Shown here piece after piece: positions 26,340-35,116 of a stretch of 64,000 nt of DNA. The notes beneath the pieces are model-generated. The model was not told where the DNA came from and searched no databases. It saw nothing but the letters and a program-made list of their open reading frames with translations. The position numbers were made by a program, and so were the translations under genes. Source of the stretch: Pedobacter sp. Leaf194 (GTDB lineage Bacteria; Bacteroidota; Bacteroidia; Sphingobacteriales; Sphingobacteriaceae); contig NZ_LMPU01000010.1 in NCBI RefSeq assembly GCF_001423945.1, positions 1 through 64,000 on the forward strand. The letters run 5' to 3'. Numbering within the stretch: the stretch's first letter is position 1; the number at the start of each line of letters is the position of its first letter.

Positions 26340-26462
26340 GAAAAAAGAGGTTAAAGGTTGAAGGCAGAAAGCCGGAAGATAAAAAGAACTATTAAAAATT
26401 TAAGCAATAGTATTGGCCCCGAACGTAAAACTGTTCGTTGAGAAATGTTTGGTTGGTGAAAA

Positions 26463-26573
26463 TTATTTTCCAAAAAACTTAAAAGCTGCGCCCCAAAAAC
26501 CATCGGCCCAGTTAAATTTTAGGTCGAACTTTTCATCTACCTGTACGGAAAAGTCCAATATTTCTTTGCTCAT
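26463..26573 (-). CDS. Small 36-residue protein, unknown function
   Basis: An ATG at 26573 opens a 36-codon frame ending with TAA at 26463-26465. The product starts MSKEILDFSVQVDEKFDL and ends in an aromatic, amphipathic segment, NWADGFWGAAFKFFGK. The composition (Trp2, Phe7, alternating acidic and hydrophobic residues) is protein-like and unlike the surrounding non-coding DNA. A plausible promoter lies upstream: TTG, 20 bases, then TAaatTTTG with one extra base. It stands alone between rlmD and a DoxX gene. Function is unknown; it could be a membrane-surface peptide. Confidence 0.55.
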   Translation of the reverse strand: MSKEILDFSVQVDEKFDLKFNWADGFWGAAFKFFGK

Positions 26574-26844
26574 GATAAAAAACTTATGTATTTAAGCAAT
26601 AATACAAAATTTAGACCAAAAACCGAAACGGTTCAAATTAATTTTATGTTAATTCCTGATGTATAAATTAGCAGTCGCTCAAATTACCTTTTGATTAATT
26701 TTGAAATCATTTATTAGACAAGTCAACCGGTAGAAGCACGAAATTAAGCTGGATTTTGTTAAATATTTAGTTTTCAAATTGTTATTGATTAAACCAAATT
26801 AAATAGGTAACTTAATATAACAATTCAAAAAAAGGAGGTTCATC
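26574..26844. other. Gap upstream of the DoxX gene
   Basis: This AT-rich gap holds the likely upstream region of the 36-residue gene on the minus strand and the leader of the DoxX gene on the plus strand. Apart from the Shine-Dalgarno sequence at its right end I see no conserved structure. Bases 26325-26462 on the other side of the small gene also hold no gene. Confidence 0.5.
26833..26838 (+). promoter_or_regulatory. Perfect Shine-Dalgarno site before the DoxX gene
   Basis: AGGAGG, within AAAGGAGGTT, lies 6 bases before the ATG at 26845. This is the ideal anti-16S complement and spacing. Almost no other gene in the window shows such a site, in keeping with the known scarcity of Shine-Dalgarno use in Bacteroidota, so it sets this gene apart. 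Confidence 0.8.
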
Positions 26845-27303
26845 ATGAACGTTATCCGTAAAATTGAACACTGGGGAGATGTTCATCAATCAAAATGGCT
26901 CGATTTTCTTCGCATCCTGTTAGGCCTGGTAATTTTTGGCAAAGGTGTTTCTTTCATTAGCGATACCTCGGCATTACAAAATCTAATTGTCGAAAACAAT
27001 GTATTTGGGTTTTCTGGGGTGCTTATTAGTGTTGCCATTCATGTTGTTGCTTTTGCGCATTTAGTTGGTGGCATTTTGTTAACGCTCGGCTTGGTAACAA
27101 GGTTTGCAGCGGTAATTCAAATCCCGATATTGTTATGCGCCGTGTTATTTGTAAACCTGACGCGAGGCTTTTCAATGCCAAATTCAGAGTTATGGCTCTC
27201 GGTTTTGGTGTTGTTTTTACTTGTTTTGTTTTGGGTAACCGGCTCTGGTCCGTTATCCGTTGATGAAGGATTAAAAAATAGAAAAGGTAAGCGTTATGAT
27301 TGA
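26845..27303 (+). CDS. DoxX family membrane protein
   Basis: This 152-residue protein has four predicted transmembrane helices and the DoxX pattern: WLDFLRILLGLVIFGKGVSF (about 18-37), a central HVVAFAHLVGGILLTLGLVT helix pair (about 68-87) and a final LSVLVLFLLVLFWVTGSG helix. DoxX relatives are inner-membrane proteins, some linked to quinone or thiosulfate metabolism, but most have no known activity. The gene has a perfect Shine-Dalgarno sequence, which is rare here. The downstream M28 peptidase gene starts 57 bases later. Confidence 0.8.
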   Translation: MNVIRKIEHWGDVHQSKWLDFLRILLGLVIFGKGVSFISDTSALQNLIVENNVFGFSGVLISVAIHVVAFAHLVGGILLTLGLVTRFAAVIQIPILLCAVLFVNLTRGFSMPNSELWLSVLVLFLLVLFWVTGSGPLSVDEGLKNRKGKRYD

Positions 27304-27360
27304 AGTAAAACGCAACATTGAAGCGTATTCTTAGTATCTTTCAGCCTTTATAACTGATTA

Positions 27361-29064
27361 ATGAAAACTAAGATTTTTACAGGCCTGCTTTTAGTGGGAT
27401 TTTCGAGTTACGCCCAAAATACAACGGAACAATATTTCAAGCTTACAAGAGCCGGTTTTAAAGAGAACAATGCCTATGAAACTACGGCTTTTGTGGAAAA
27501 GTTTTTTAGAGTTCCGGGCAATACGGGCTTTAATGCCAGTATTCGTAACGTTGAAGGTATTCTGAAAAAAGCCGGTTTTGTGGAGCAAAAGCAAAATGAA
27601 TTTGAAGCGCCACTAACCTATCGCATCGAAAAGCGGGCGATGAAAAACAAAACCTGGGAACCCATCAACGCTAGTATAGAAATTCTCGGAACAGCTCAGC
27701 CGCTAATTTCATTCAAAACAAATCGCAACATGATTCCGATAAACTGCGTGTCTACCCCTGCTGAGGGCGTTACCGCAGATGTGGTATTTATCGATAAAAT
27801 TGTGCCAGCCGAGATGGAAAAACTGGATCTGAAAGGCAAAATACTGTTTTCAGAGAGTAACCCTTCGAGGTTATTGCCTACCGCAGTTAAGGCTGGTGCC
27901 ATTGGCGTTCTTGGCTACTCGATGCCAAAATATACGCAACCAGAAGTACATCAAACTTCTATTCAATTTGGAAGCATGCGGGCCAATAGTGAGGTTTGGA
28001 CGTTGCTTTTGTCTTATTCGGCGAAAGAAAAACTTAAAGCGGAGTGTAAAAAAGGTACAACAAAGCTAAAGGTAAATATCGAGACCAAAATCTACCAGTC
28101 GGAAGAATTAACGGTTGTTGCAAACGTAAAAGGAAGCGAAAAAGCAGACGAGCGGTTTGTTTTCAGTGCGCACGTGCAGGAACCGGGCGCAAACGACAAC
28201 GCAAGCGGCGTTGGTACTCTGGCAGAAATGGCAAGGCTAACGGCCGAGCTTTATCAGGCAAAAAAGATAATCCCAAAACGTACTCTCACATTTTTATGGG
28301 GCGATGAAATTGTATCGACCAGAAGATACATAACCGAAGATACAGCACGTGCAAAAGGTATTTTGTGGGGAATGAGTTTAGATATGGTTGGTGAGGACAC
28401 TAAAAAAACAGGCGGGTCATTTCTGATTGAAAAAATGCCCGACCCTTCTGCTATCTGGACCCGTGGCACGGATAAACATACCGAATGGGGCGCCGGAGAC
28501 GTGAAAGAAAAAGACCTTTTTCCGCATTACTTCAACGATTTTATTTTCGATATCTGTAAATCCCAGGGTAAGTTTGCCAACTGGACGGTAAATTATAATC
28601 CTTTCGAAGGTGGAAGCGACCACACGCCATTTCTTCAGGCTAAAATTCCCGGTTTATTGATGTGGCACTTTACCGATGTATTTTACCACACAGATAACGA
28701 TAGGATAGATAAAGTTTCTCCAACGGAAATGAAAAATGTGGGCATCAGTGCTTTAACAGCTGCGTATTCATTAATCTCTGCCGATGAAAATATGGCAAGT
28801 AAAACCGTTACACAAGTTAAATTGGATGCTTTAACAAGATTAAAAACGGAGTTTGAATTGAGTAAAAAAGCAATTGCAGCAGGAAAGCCTGTTGCTGATG
28901 AACAGCACATTATTGAAACCTGGAGTAAATGGTATATTGATGCTTTAGCTACAATAAATAAAATGCCGGTGAAGGCCGAAACAACCAGAATTGGTTCATC
29001 AATAAAAGTGGCCACGCTCGAATTGGAAAAACAAACAAAAGCGTACGTGGAGGCGTTGAAATAG
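27361..29064 (+). CDS. Secreted M28 family aminopeptidase-like protein
   Basis: This 567-residue protein has a signal peptide (MKTKIFTGLLLVGFSSYAQN). A PA-like insert (about residues 125-185, DVVFIDKIV, GAIGVLGYS) precedes the M28 zinc-peptidase domain. Likely metal ligands and catalytic residues occur in FSAHVQEPGANDNASG (about 265-280), WGDEI, LDMVGED and FYHTDNDRID. It should act in the periplasm or outside on peptides. A second, shorter M28 protein lies at 58637-60085. The crtD-like gene starts 15 bases downstream, so the two may be co-transcribed although unrelated in function. Confidence 0.85.
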   Translation: MKTKIFTGLLLVGFSSYAQNTTEQYFKLTRAGFKENNAYETTAFVEKFFRVPGNTGFNASIRNVEGILKKAGFVEQKQNEFEAPLTYRIEKRAMKNKTWEPINASIEILGTAQPLISFKTNRNMIPINCVSTPAEGVTADVVFIDKIVPAEMEKLDLKGKILFSESNPSRLLPTAVKAGAIGVLGYSMPKYTQPEVHQTSIQFGSMRANSEVWTLLLSYSAKEKLKAECKKGTTKLKVNIETKIYQSEELTVVANVKGSEKADERFVFSAHVQEPGANDNASGVGTLAEMARLTAELYQAKKIIPKRTLTFLWGDEIVSTRRYITEDTARAKGILWGMSLDMVGEDTKKTGGSFLIEKMPDPSAIWTRGTDKHTEWGAGDVKEKDLFPHYFNDFIFDICKSQGKFANWTVNYNPFEGGSDHTPFLQAKIPGLLMWHFTDVFYHTDNDRIDKVSPTEMKNVGISALTAAYSLISADENMASKTVTQVKLDALTRLKTEFELSKKAIAAGKPVADEQHIIETWSKWYIDALATINKMPVKAETTRIGSSIKVATLELEKQTKAYVEALK

Positions 29065-29079
29065 CTTTATATATTTCAT

Positions 29080-30546
29080 ATGCCGAAAGTAGTAGTAATT
29101 GGGGCCGGAATTGCAGGCATCGCATCTGCCATAAGAATGGCCGTTAGAGGATTTGACGTACAGGTTTTTGAAGCGAATGATTATCCCGGCGGAAAACTAT
29201 CGCAAATTGAAATGAACGGTTTTCGATTTGACGGCGGTCCAAGCTTATTTACAATGCCACAATATGTTGATGAACTTTTTAAGTTGGCGGGAAAAGAACC
29301 CAAGGATTATTTTGAATACGAAAAACTTGATGAGATTTGCAGGTACTTTTATGAGGACGGCCTCCGGCTAACGGCCTCTTCTGATGTGGAAATTTTTGCG
29401 AACGAAGTGGGCGAAAAAACGAATTCTTCTGCAGCAGAAATTAAAAGATTTTTAAAAAAGAGTGCAACAATTTATGATGTAACCCACAAAGTTTTCCTCG
29501 AACGAACCTTGCACAAATTGAAAAGTTATCTGCATCTAGATACCCTCAAATCTGTATTTCGATTTGGCAAAATTGATGCTTTTCGTTCTCAGCATGCGGC
29601 AAACGAAAGTTTTTTTAAAGATAACCGTATTTCACAACTGTTTGACAGGTATGCAACATATAATGGTTCAAATCCATTTCAGGCGCCGGCTACACTCAAC
29701 GTCATTCCCCATTTCGAATACCATTTCGGAGCTTTTCTTCCCAAACATGGCATGTATGGAATTGTAAAATCTTTGGTTAAACTGGCAACAGATTTGGGCG
29801 TTAAATTCCACTACAATAAACCTGTTGAAGCAATTGTTTCCGAGCAGAAAAAAATAACAGGTGTAAAGGTTAATGGAAAGTTGGTAGAAGCGAGTGTCGT
29901 CATCTCCAATTTAGATGTTTGGTTTACTTACAAAAACCTGTTGAAAAATTTCAAGGCACCTAAAAAGCTTTTAAACCAGGAGCGGAGCAGTTCAGCATTG
30001 ATTTTTTATTGGGGAATGAAAAATATCTATCCCGACTTAGGCTTACACAATATTATCTTTGCGGAAAATTACGAGGCAGAATTTAATGCAATCTGGAAAG
30101 AAAAGTCGATATATGACGACCCGACAATTTACATCAACATTACTTCAAAACACATTGCAAATGATGCACCTGCAGGTAATGAAAACTGGTTTGTAATGAT
30201 TAATGTGCCTGCAAATAACGGACAAAACTGGGACGAACTTATTGATTTAGCCAGGCAAAACATACTTAAAAAACTCAACAGAATTTTAAAAACAGATATA
30301 TCGGCTAATATCGCCTGCGAACAAATTTTAGACCCCAGGACGATAGAAAGCAGAACAGGCTCTTATCAGGGTTCGCTATACGGAAACAGTTCCAACAATC
30401 AATTCGCTGCATTTTTACGGCACTCCAATTTCAGTCCGGAAATAAAAAACCTGTATTTTTGCGGCGGTAGCGTGCATCCGGGAGGTGGCATCCCATTAGC
30501 TTTATTATCTGCAAAAATCATCGATCAAGATCTCATTGATATTTAG
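29080..30546 (+). CDS. crtD: CrtD-like carotenoid 3,4-desaturase (CrtI family)
   Basis: This 488-residue FAD-dependent protein is of the phytoene desaturase superfamily. The dinucleotide motif is IGAGIAGIASA (residues 7-17), followed by the acidic EANDYPGGKLSQ segment and FRFDGGPSLFTMP. The C-terminal signature is FCGGSVHPGGGIPLALLSAK (about 464-483). CrtI family members desaturate carotenoids. Separation from crtB, and the presence of cruF and crtW in the window, argue for the CrtD role (C-3',4' desaturation after CruF hydration) over phytoene desaturation. Sequence alone cannot exclude CrtI. It ends 1 base from convergent aroK. Confidence 0.75.
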   Translation: MPKVVVIGAGIAGIASAIRMAVRGFDVQVFEANDYPGGKLSQIEMNGFRFDGGPSLFTMPQYVDELFKLAGKEPKDYFEYEKLDEICRYFYEDGLRLTASSDVEIFANEVGEKTNSSAAEIKRFLKKSATIYDVTHKVFLERTLHKLKSYLHLDTLKSVFRFGKIDAFRSQHAANESFFKDNRISQLFDRYATYNGSNPFQAPATLNVIPHFEYHFGAFLPKHGMYGIVKSLVKLATDLGVKFHYNKPVEAIVSEQKKITGVKVNGKLVEASVVISNLDVWFTYKNLLKNFKAPKKLLNQERSSSALIFYWGMKNIYPDLGLHNIIFAENYEAEFNAIWKEKSIYDDPTIYINITSKHIANDAPAGNENWFVMINVPANNGQNWDELIDLARQNILKKLNRILKTDISANIACEQILDPRTIESRTGSYQGSLYGNSSNNQFAAFLRHSNFSPEIKNLYFCGGSVHPGGGIPLALLSAKIIDQDLIDI

Positions 30547-30547
30547 C

Positions 30548-31069
30548 TTATTTATTAGCTGCCCGGCCTTCAGCATTTCGTATCGCTTCCTCCAATCGCT
30601 CAGCGTCTAAATCGAAGGCGTTGATAACAATTTTTGATCTTCTATAAAAGGCGTTTCTTTCTTCGAGTTTTAGTTTGATGAACTCAAGGAGCTGTTCATC
30701 GTTTAAATCCTTTATCAATGGCCTTTTTTGGCGGTTATGCAATCTCGAAACCAGTTGTGATGGCTCCATTTCGAGATAAACGGTTTCACCATGCGCATTC
30801 ATCCAGTCCATATTGTCGAAAAAGCATGGCAAACCACCGCCAGTTGCAACCACGCAGGTTTCGGGGTAGTTATATGTTTTAAGCATTTCACTTTCATACG
30901 CCCTGAAACCATTTTCGCCATAAGCTTCAAAAAATTCTGCAATTGTTTTACCCGATTTATTTACAATTTCTGCATCTAAATCTATCACGGGGCAAACTAG
31001 CCGATGTGCAAGTTGCTTGGCTTTGGTGCTTTTTCCGCAGCCCATATATCCAACGAGAAAAATTTTCAT
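30548..31069 (-). CDS. aroK: Shikimate kinase
   Basis: This 173-residue kinase has the P-loop GYMGCGKST (residues 7-15), the DLDAEI shikimate-binding Asp (about 31-36), FRAYESEML (Arg-Glu of the substrate site, about 56-64), VVATGGGLPC (about 73-82) and the lid RQKRPL (about 112-117). It phosphorylates shikimate with ATP in the path to chorismate. Other aro genes are absent from the window. Length and motif order are normal. Confidence 0.95.
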   Translation of the reverse strand: MKIFLVGYMGCGKSTKAKQLAHRLVCPVIDLDAEIVNKSGKTIAEFFEAYGENGFRAYESEMLKTYNYPETCVVATGGGLPCFFDNMDWMNAHGETVYLEMEPSQLVSRLHNRQKRPLIKDLNDEQLLEFIKLKLEERNAFYRRSKIVINAFDLDAERLEEAIRNAEGRAANK

Positions 31070-31228
31070 TCTTATACTTTTTTTCTATTAAGCGATTCGA
31101 TTTCTATAAAGTTGTTAATGTTTGCAAAAATTAGTGTGTAGCTATTAAAATTAACCGTTTAACTATGGTATTATGATTCTGAGCGAACAGTTATGAGTGA
31201 TACGTAGATCACTAATTTTTCTATAATT

Positions 31229-32284
31229 CTACGCGAGTTTCACCCTTGGGTCAATGTAGGCATAAAGAATATCGACCAAGATATTTATCACCACAAACAC
31301 AAAGGCAATAAACAAAATAGAACCCATAACTACCGGAAAGTCAGACATTTCCAGCGCAGTAACCGTTGTTCTGCCCAAGCCATTGTATCCAAAAATGTAT
31401 TCAACAAAAAAGGAACCTGCCAATAATGATGCAAACCATCCAGAAATAGCAGTTATCACCGGGTTCATCGCATTTTTTAAGGCGTGCTTATAGATGATTG
31501 CATTTTTACCCAAACCTTTTGCCCTGGCCGTGCGGATATAGTCTTGCGCCAGAACATCGAGCATGGCGCTTCTGGTTAGCTGCACAATAATGGCTAAAGG
31601 CCTTAGTCCTAAAGTTATCATTGGAAGCCACAAATTGCGAAGCGTTAAAACTTCACCTTTAAAAGGGTCATAACTGTATAAACTTCCACTCATTCTTAAG
31701 CCGGTATAATTGCTTAATACAAAACCAAATAACCATGCGATGATAATACCGGCAAAAAAAGATGGTGCTGAGATACCCAGAATAGCGAAAGCATTTGCCG
31801 ATTTATCGACCCAGGAATCTTTGTAAACGGCAGAAAGCACACCCAGAAAAACACCAATAATCGTGGCGAAAATCATGGCAGTTAGCGCCAGCACAAAAGT
31901 GTTCGGAACAGTTTCAGAGAGTATCGCAGTAACATCTCTTTTGGTTTGATAAGAACTTCGGAGGTAAGGCCACTTTATAACTAAAGCCTTTTCGTTGAAA
32001 CCAAGCAGCTTTACGAAACGATATTTTTTTTGTGCAGTGCTGTCATTATCAAGGATGGAAATCGGGGATAAATCATTCACATATAGAATGAACTGCACTG
32101 GTTTGGACTTATCTAAGCCAAATTCCTTTCTTACAGCTTCTAACGATTGAACATCGGCTCGCTGACCCATCGTCATCCTCGCAGGATCGCCAGGCAGAAT
32201 ATTAAATAACACAAACACAACAAATACAACCCCCGCCATAACCAGCAAGCCATAAAGAAGTTTTTTTATGATATAGGCTAACAT
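31229..32284 (-). CDS. DppB/OppB-type ABC transporter permease
   Basis: This 351-residue inner-membrane permease has six predicted helices and the BPD_transp_1 domain. The N-terminus (FNILPGDPARMTMGQRAD, about 28-45) and the EAA-like loop QDYIRTARAKGLGKNAIIYKHAL (about 238-260) are typical of peptide and nickel importers. A periplasmic segment of roughly 60 residues after the first helix is longer than in E. coli DppB. The second permease, ATPases and binding protein are not adjacent, which is unusual. Its ATG follows the upstream BT_3928-like stop with no gap, so it belongs to that operon. Confidence 0.85.
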   Translation of the reverse strand: MLAYIIKKLLYGLLVMAGVVFVVFVLFNILPGDPARMTMGQRADVQSLEAVRKEFGLDKSKPVQFILYVNDLSPISILDNDSTAQKKYRFVKLLGFNEKALVIKWPYLRSSYQTKRDVTAILSETVPNTFVLALTAMIFATIIGVFLGVLSAVYKDSWVDKSANAFAILGISAPSFFAGIIIAWLFGFVLSNYTGLRMSGSLYSYDPFKGEVLTLRNLWLPMITLGLRPLAIIVQLTRSAMLDVLAQDYIRTARAKGLGKNAIIYKHALKNAMNPVITAISGWFASLLAGSFFVEYIFGYNGLGRTTVTALEMSDFPVVMGSILFIAFVFVVINILVDILYAYIDPRVKLA

Positions 32285-33436
32285 TTATTTGCTGAAATAT
32301 TTAGTGCTTAACTGCTCGAATGTAGGCACATTATGAAAATGCCACTTGTTAATTACGACACCGTTTTTTAAAAGCAGCACCCCCGGATTTGCTCGCACCA
32401 TACTTTTTAGTGGAACGGCATCCGCATAAAACACCTCGGAAAAAAGATTGGTCTTTTTAATAAACTTCTCCGCATCAACAGCAGAATTTGAAGTAAGCAG
32501 CACCGTACGTATATTAAATTGCTGCGTTGCATTCATTGCCAAAGCATTTAGGTCGCCAATTGCCTTGAGATTAGCATCATTTAGACTGTAGGCAACAAAA
32601 ACCAAACTGTAATAAGGATTTTCGATAAGTTCCTTTGTATAATCTGTTCCTGAAGCATCGGTTATGATAAGATCTTTAATTTTAGGTTCGTAACCTTTTT
32701 TAACAAGCGTTTTGGAAGGTTCACCAATAATTTCCCAGTTATTGTCTTTCCAAATTTCGGTTTTAAGGTATTCCTTATCGCTCATGTCTTTTTCAGCTTT
32801 TGTAGCCTTATTTTTCAAATGATACATGATTTGATATTCATCGGGTTGTTCTCCGGGAGGAATTACCATAAGCGACGGAATATGGGCCCCTACCTTATAT
32901 GGCAGAAAATCTACCACAGGTAAAAAATTGTAGGTGTACAAACCGAATAAAAGTGAAATTAGGATAACCGCTATCGATACATTTCGCTGCGTTATAAAAC
33001 TTTTAAATGCCGGCCGGATTAAAGCCTTGTTTAGAAAAATGTAGACTATAAGCACCAGGAGCACTAAATCTTTACTAAACGACTGCCATGGCGTTAGCGG
33101 AATTGCATCGCCAAAACAACCACAACTGGTTACCACTTTAAAAAATGCAGAAACGAACGTAAGTATTGTAAAAAACACGATGAGCAAAAGCAAGCCCCAG
33201 CTTACCTTTCTGCCCCAGAAACCGAGCAAAAGTAAGGCACCAAGAACCACCTCTAACGTGCAAAGAAAAATAGCGATTCCGGTAGCAATCGGACTTAAAA
33301 AGTCGATGTGAAAAACTTCAAAGTACTCCTGAAGTTTGTAGCCAAAACCCAAAGGATCATTTGCTTTTATCAATCCGGAAAAGATGAATAAAATGCCTAC
33401 AAATATTCTCGAAAAGGTTAGTGCTGTGTTCTTCAT
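32285..33436 (-). CDS. BT_3928-like protein: DoxX/MauE membrane domain plus thioredoxin-like domain
   Basis: This 383-residue protein has a DoxX/MauE-type four-helix membrane domain (about residues 1-145), including the conserved VVTSCGCFGDAIPLT loop (about 101-115). A fifth helix lies at about 155-172. A C-terminal soluble domain of about 200 residues ends like a thioredoxin fold (GVLLLKNGVVINKWHF). This matches the Bacteroidota BT_3928 family. A redox role at the membrane is plausible by analogy to MauE and DsbD-like systems, but no CxxC motif is evident. It abuts the DUF1599 gene upstream and the permease gene downstream with no spare bases. Confidence 0.8.
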   Translation of the reverse strand: MKNTALTFSRIFVGILFIFSGLIKANDPLGFGYKLQEYFEVFHIDFLSPIATGIAIFLCTLEVVLGALLLLGFWGRKVSWGLLLLIVFFTILTFVSAFFKVVTSCGCFGDAIPLTPWQSFSKDLVLLVLIVYIFLNKALIRPAFKSFITQRNVSIAVILISLLFGLYTYNFLPVVDFLPYKVGAHIPSLMVIPPGEQPDEYQIMYHLKNKATKAEKDMSDKEYLKTEIWKDNNWEIIGEPSKTLVKKGYEPKIKDLIITDASGTDYTKELIENPYYSLVFVAYSLNDANLKAIGDLNALAMNATQQFNIRTVLLTSNSAVDAEKFIKKTNLFSEVFYADAVPLKSMVRANPGVLLLKNGVVINKWHFHNVPTFEQLSTKYFSK

Positions 33437-33988
33437 CTATTTTACGCCAAGTTTTATCAATGCAAAAACCGAATAATTTAACATGTCCTGGTAGTTTGCG
33501 CTCACACCTTCAGATGCAAGTGTTTGTCCATCATTATCTTCAATTTGCTTAACACGGAAAATCTTCATTAATATCAAATCTGTTAACGAGCTTATGCGCA
33601 TATCTCGCCATGCCTCGCCATAATCGTGGTTTTTCGCAAACATTAAATCTTTCGTTTCACTTACCTTGGCATCGAAAACGGATTGCACCACATCAAAAGG
33701 CAGTTCAATCGGGTCGTTTTCTGTAAGCTCCAGCTGCATCATTGCAATTACGCAATAATTGATAATCCCAATATATTCTGAGGTGATTCCCTCACCCACC
33801 ATACTCACTTTCTTTTCTTCCAAAGTGCGGATTCGTTGGGCCTTTATAAAAATTTGATCGGTAATCGAACTCGGCCTCAAAATGCGCCATGCAGTACCAT
33901 AATCTTTCGTTTTTTTTAGGAATAAGGATCTGCAAACTGCAATCACATCATCAAATTCGGTAGCGGTATTTGTTTGTGCCAAGGCCAA
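33437..33988 (-). CDS. DUF1599 (Nmad1-like) protein with duplicated domain
   Basis: This 183-residue protein is made of two copies of the same domain. Copy 1 covers about residues 12-87 and copy 2 about 105-181. The copies align at KDYGTAWRILRPSS and HDYGEAWRDMRISS, offset by 93 residues, and again at EYIGIINY and NYQDMLNY. DUF1599 (PF07659) is a nucleotide-modification-associated domain of unknown activity. No ATG is available; the frame starts at the TTG at 33988 or the TTG at 33982. It heads the run with the BT_3928-like and permease genes and is divergent from folP. Confidence 0.8.
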   Translation of the reverse strand: MALAQTNTATEFDDVIAVCRSLFLKKTKDYGTAWRILRPSSITDQIFIKAQRIRTLEEKKVSMVGEGITSEYIGIINYCVIAMMQLELTENDPIELPFDVVQSVFDAKVSETKDLMFAKNHDYGEAWRDMRISSLTDLILMKIFRVKQIEDNDGQTLASEGVSANYQDMLNYSVFALIKLGVK

Positions 33989-34080
33989 TAATTATTTAGT
34001 TTTAATGTATTTTTGTTTAGAAAAAACAAAAGCTAAAGATACATTTTTAATGCGAAACCCAAATCCCGAAAGGGCTTAAT

Positions 34081-34941
34081 ATGGTAGAAAAAAACTTTTT
34101 TGAAGCAAAACAAAGCCTGAATATTAAAGGAAAAATCTTTGACTTAAGTACGCCAAAAGTGATGGGGGTTCTAAACATTACGCCAGATTCATTTTACATC
34201 AACAGCCGCACCAAATCTATCGACGAGGTGCTAAAAAAAACAGAAGAATTTTTAAATGAAGGCGCTTCCTTTGTAGATATAGGCGGCTATTCTTCCAGAC
34301 CGGGTGCTACAAATATCTCTGAGGATGAAGAGCTTGGCCGATTAATTCCAGTTATCGAAGCTCTGCATAAAAACCTGCCGGAAGCACTAATTTCAATAGA
34401 TACTTTTAGAGCAAAAGTGGCGGAAGAAACCATTATGGCCGGTGCGCATATGATTAACGATATTGCAGCAGGCGAGCTCGACGAGAATATGTTCGAGACG
34501 GTAGCCAGGCTGCAGGTTCCTTACATTTTTATGCACATGCTTGGAACCCCACAAACAATGCAGCAAAACCCAGGTTACAAAAATGTTCTGTTCGATATTA
34601 TGGATTATCTCGCCAAAAAAATCAGTATTTTAAAAGGCTTGAAAGTTCATGATTTAATTATCGACCCAGGCTTTGGCTTTGGTAAAACAACCGATCATAA
34701 CTACGAACTTTTGAGCCAGCTGCAGGAATTTCAAATCTTCAATCTCCCGGTTCTGGCCGGTTTTTCGAGAAAGGGAATGGTTTACAAAGTTTTAGGGAAT
34801 ACCGCTGCCGAAGCGCTAAATGGAACGACAGTACTCAACACAATTGCCCTGCAAAAAGGTGCTAAAATTTTAAGGGTTCACGATGTTAAAGAGGCAGTTG
34901 AATGTGTAAAACTGATTGAACGGTTAGACTTGCCGGGTTAA
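34081..34941 (+). CDS. folP: Dihydropteroate synthase
   Basis: This 286-residue TIM-barrel enzyme has both DHPS signatures: VMGVLNITPDSFY (about residues 26-38) and VDIGGYSSRPGA (about 66-77). DPGFGFGKT (about 198-206), GFSRKGM (about 226-232) and a final ILRVHDVKE are also present. It condenses p-aminobenzoate with dihydropterin diphosphate in folate synthesis and is the sulfonamide target. It is followed by cdaA on the same strand, a neighbourhood typical of Bacteroidota, with 166 bases between. Confidence 0.95.
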   Translation: MVEKNFFEAKQSLNIKGKIFDLSTPKVMGVLNITPDSFYINSRTKSIDEVLKKTEEFLNEGASFVDIGGYSSRPGATNISEDEELGRLIPVIEALHKNLPEALISIDTFRAKVAEETIMAGAHMINDIAAGELDENMFETVARLQVPYIFMHMLGTPQTMQQNPGYKNVLFDIMDYLAKKISILKGLKVHDLIIDPGFGFGKTTDHNYELLSQLQEFQIFNLPVLAGFSRKGMVYKVLGNTAAEALNGTTVLNTIALQKGAKILRVHDVKEAVECVKLIERLDLPG

Positions 34942-35116
34942 TTGTATAACGTTTTTTAGCTCGTTACATGCTACGCTTAGTTGACGATTACTAGTGACTT
35001 ACTTCACGAATCGGATAATTAATTTGAACACTGAATAGCTGCAGAGTTAAACAATTCAACAATTTTTCAATTCGAACAATAAACCAAATCAAACAAAAAA
35101 AACTATCTTGTCGCTG

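Noticed and set aside
31196..31213. AGTGAT...ATCACT hairpin downstream of the permease gene as a terminator
   Set aside because: The stem is only six pairs and the T-run is on the wrong strand for the permease transcript.
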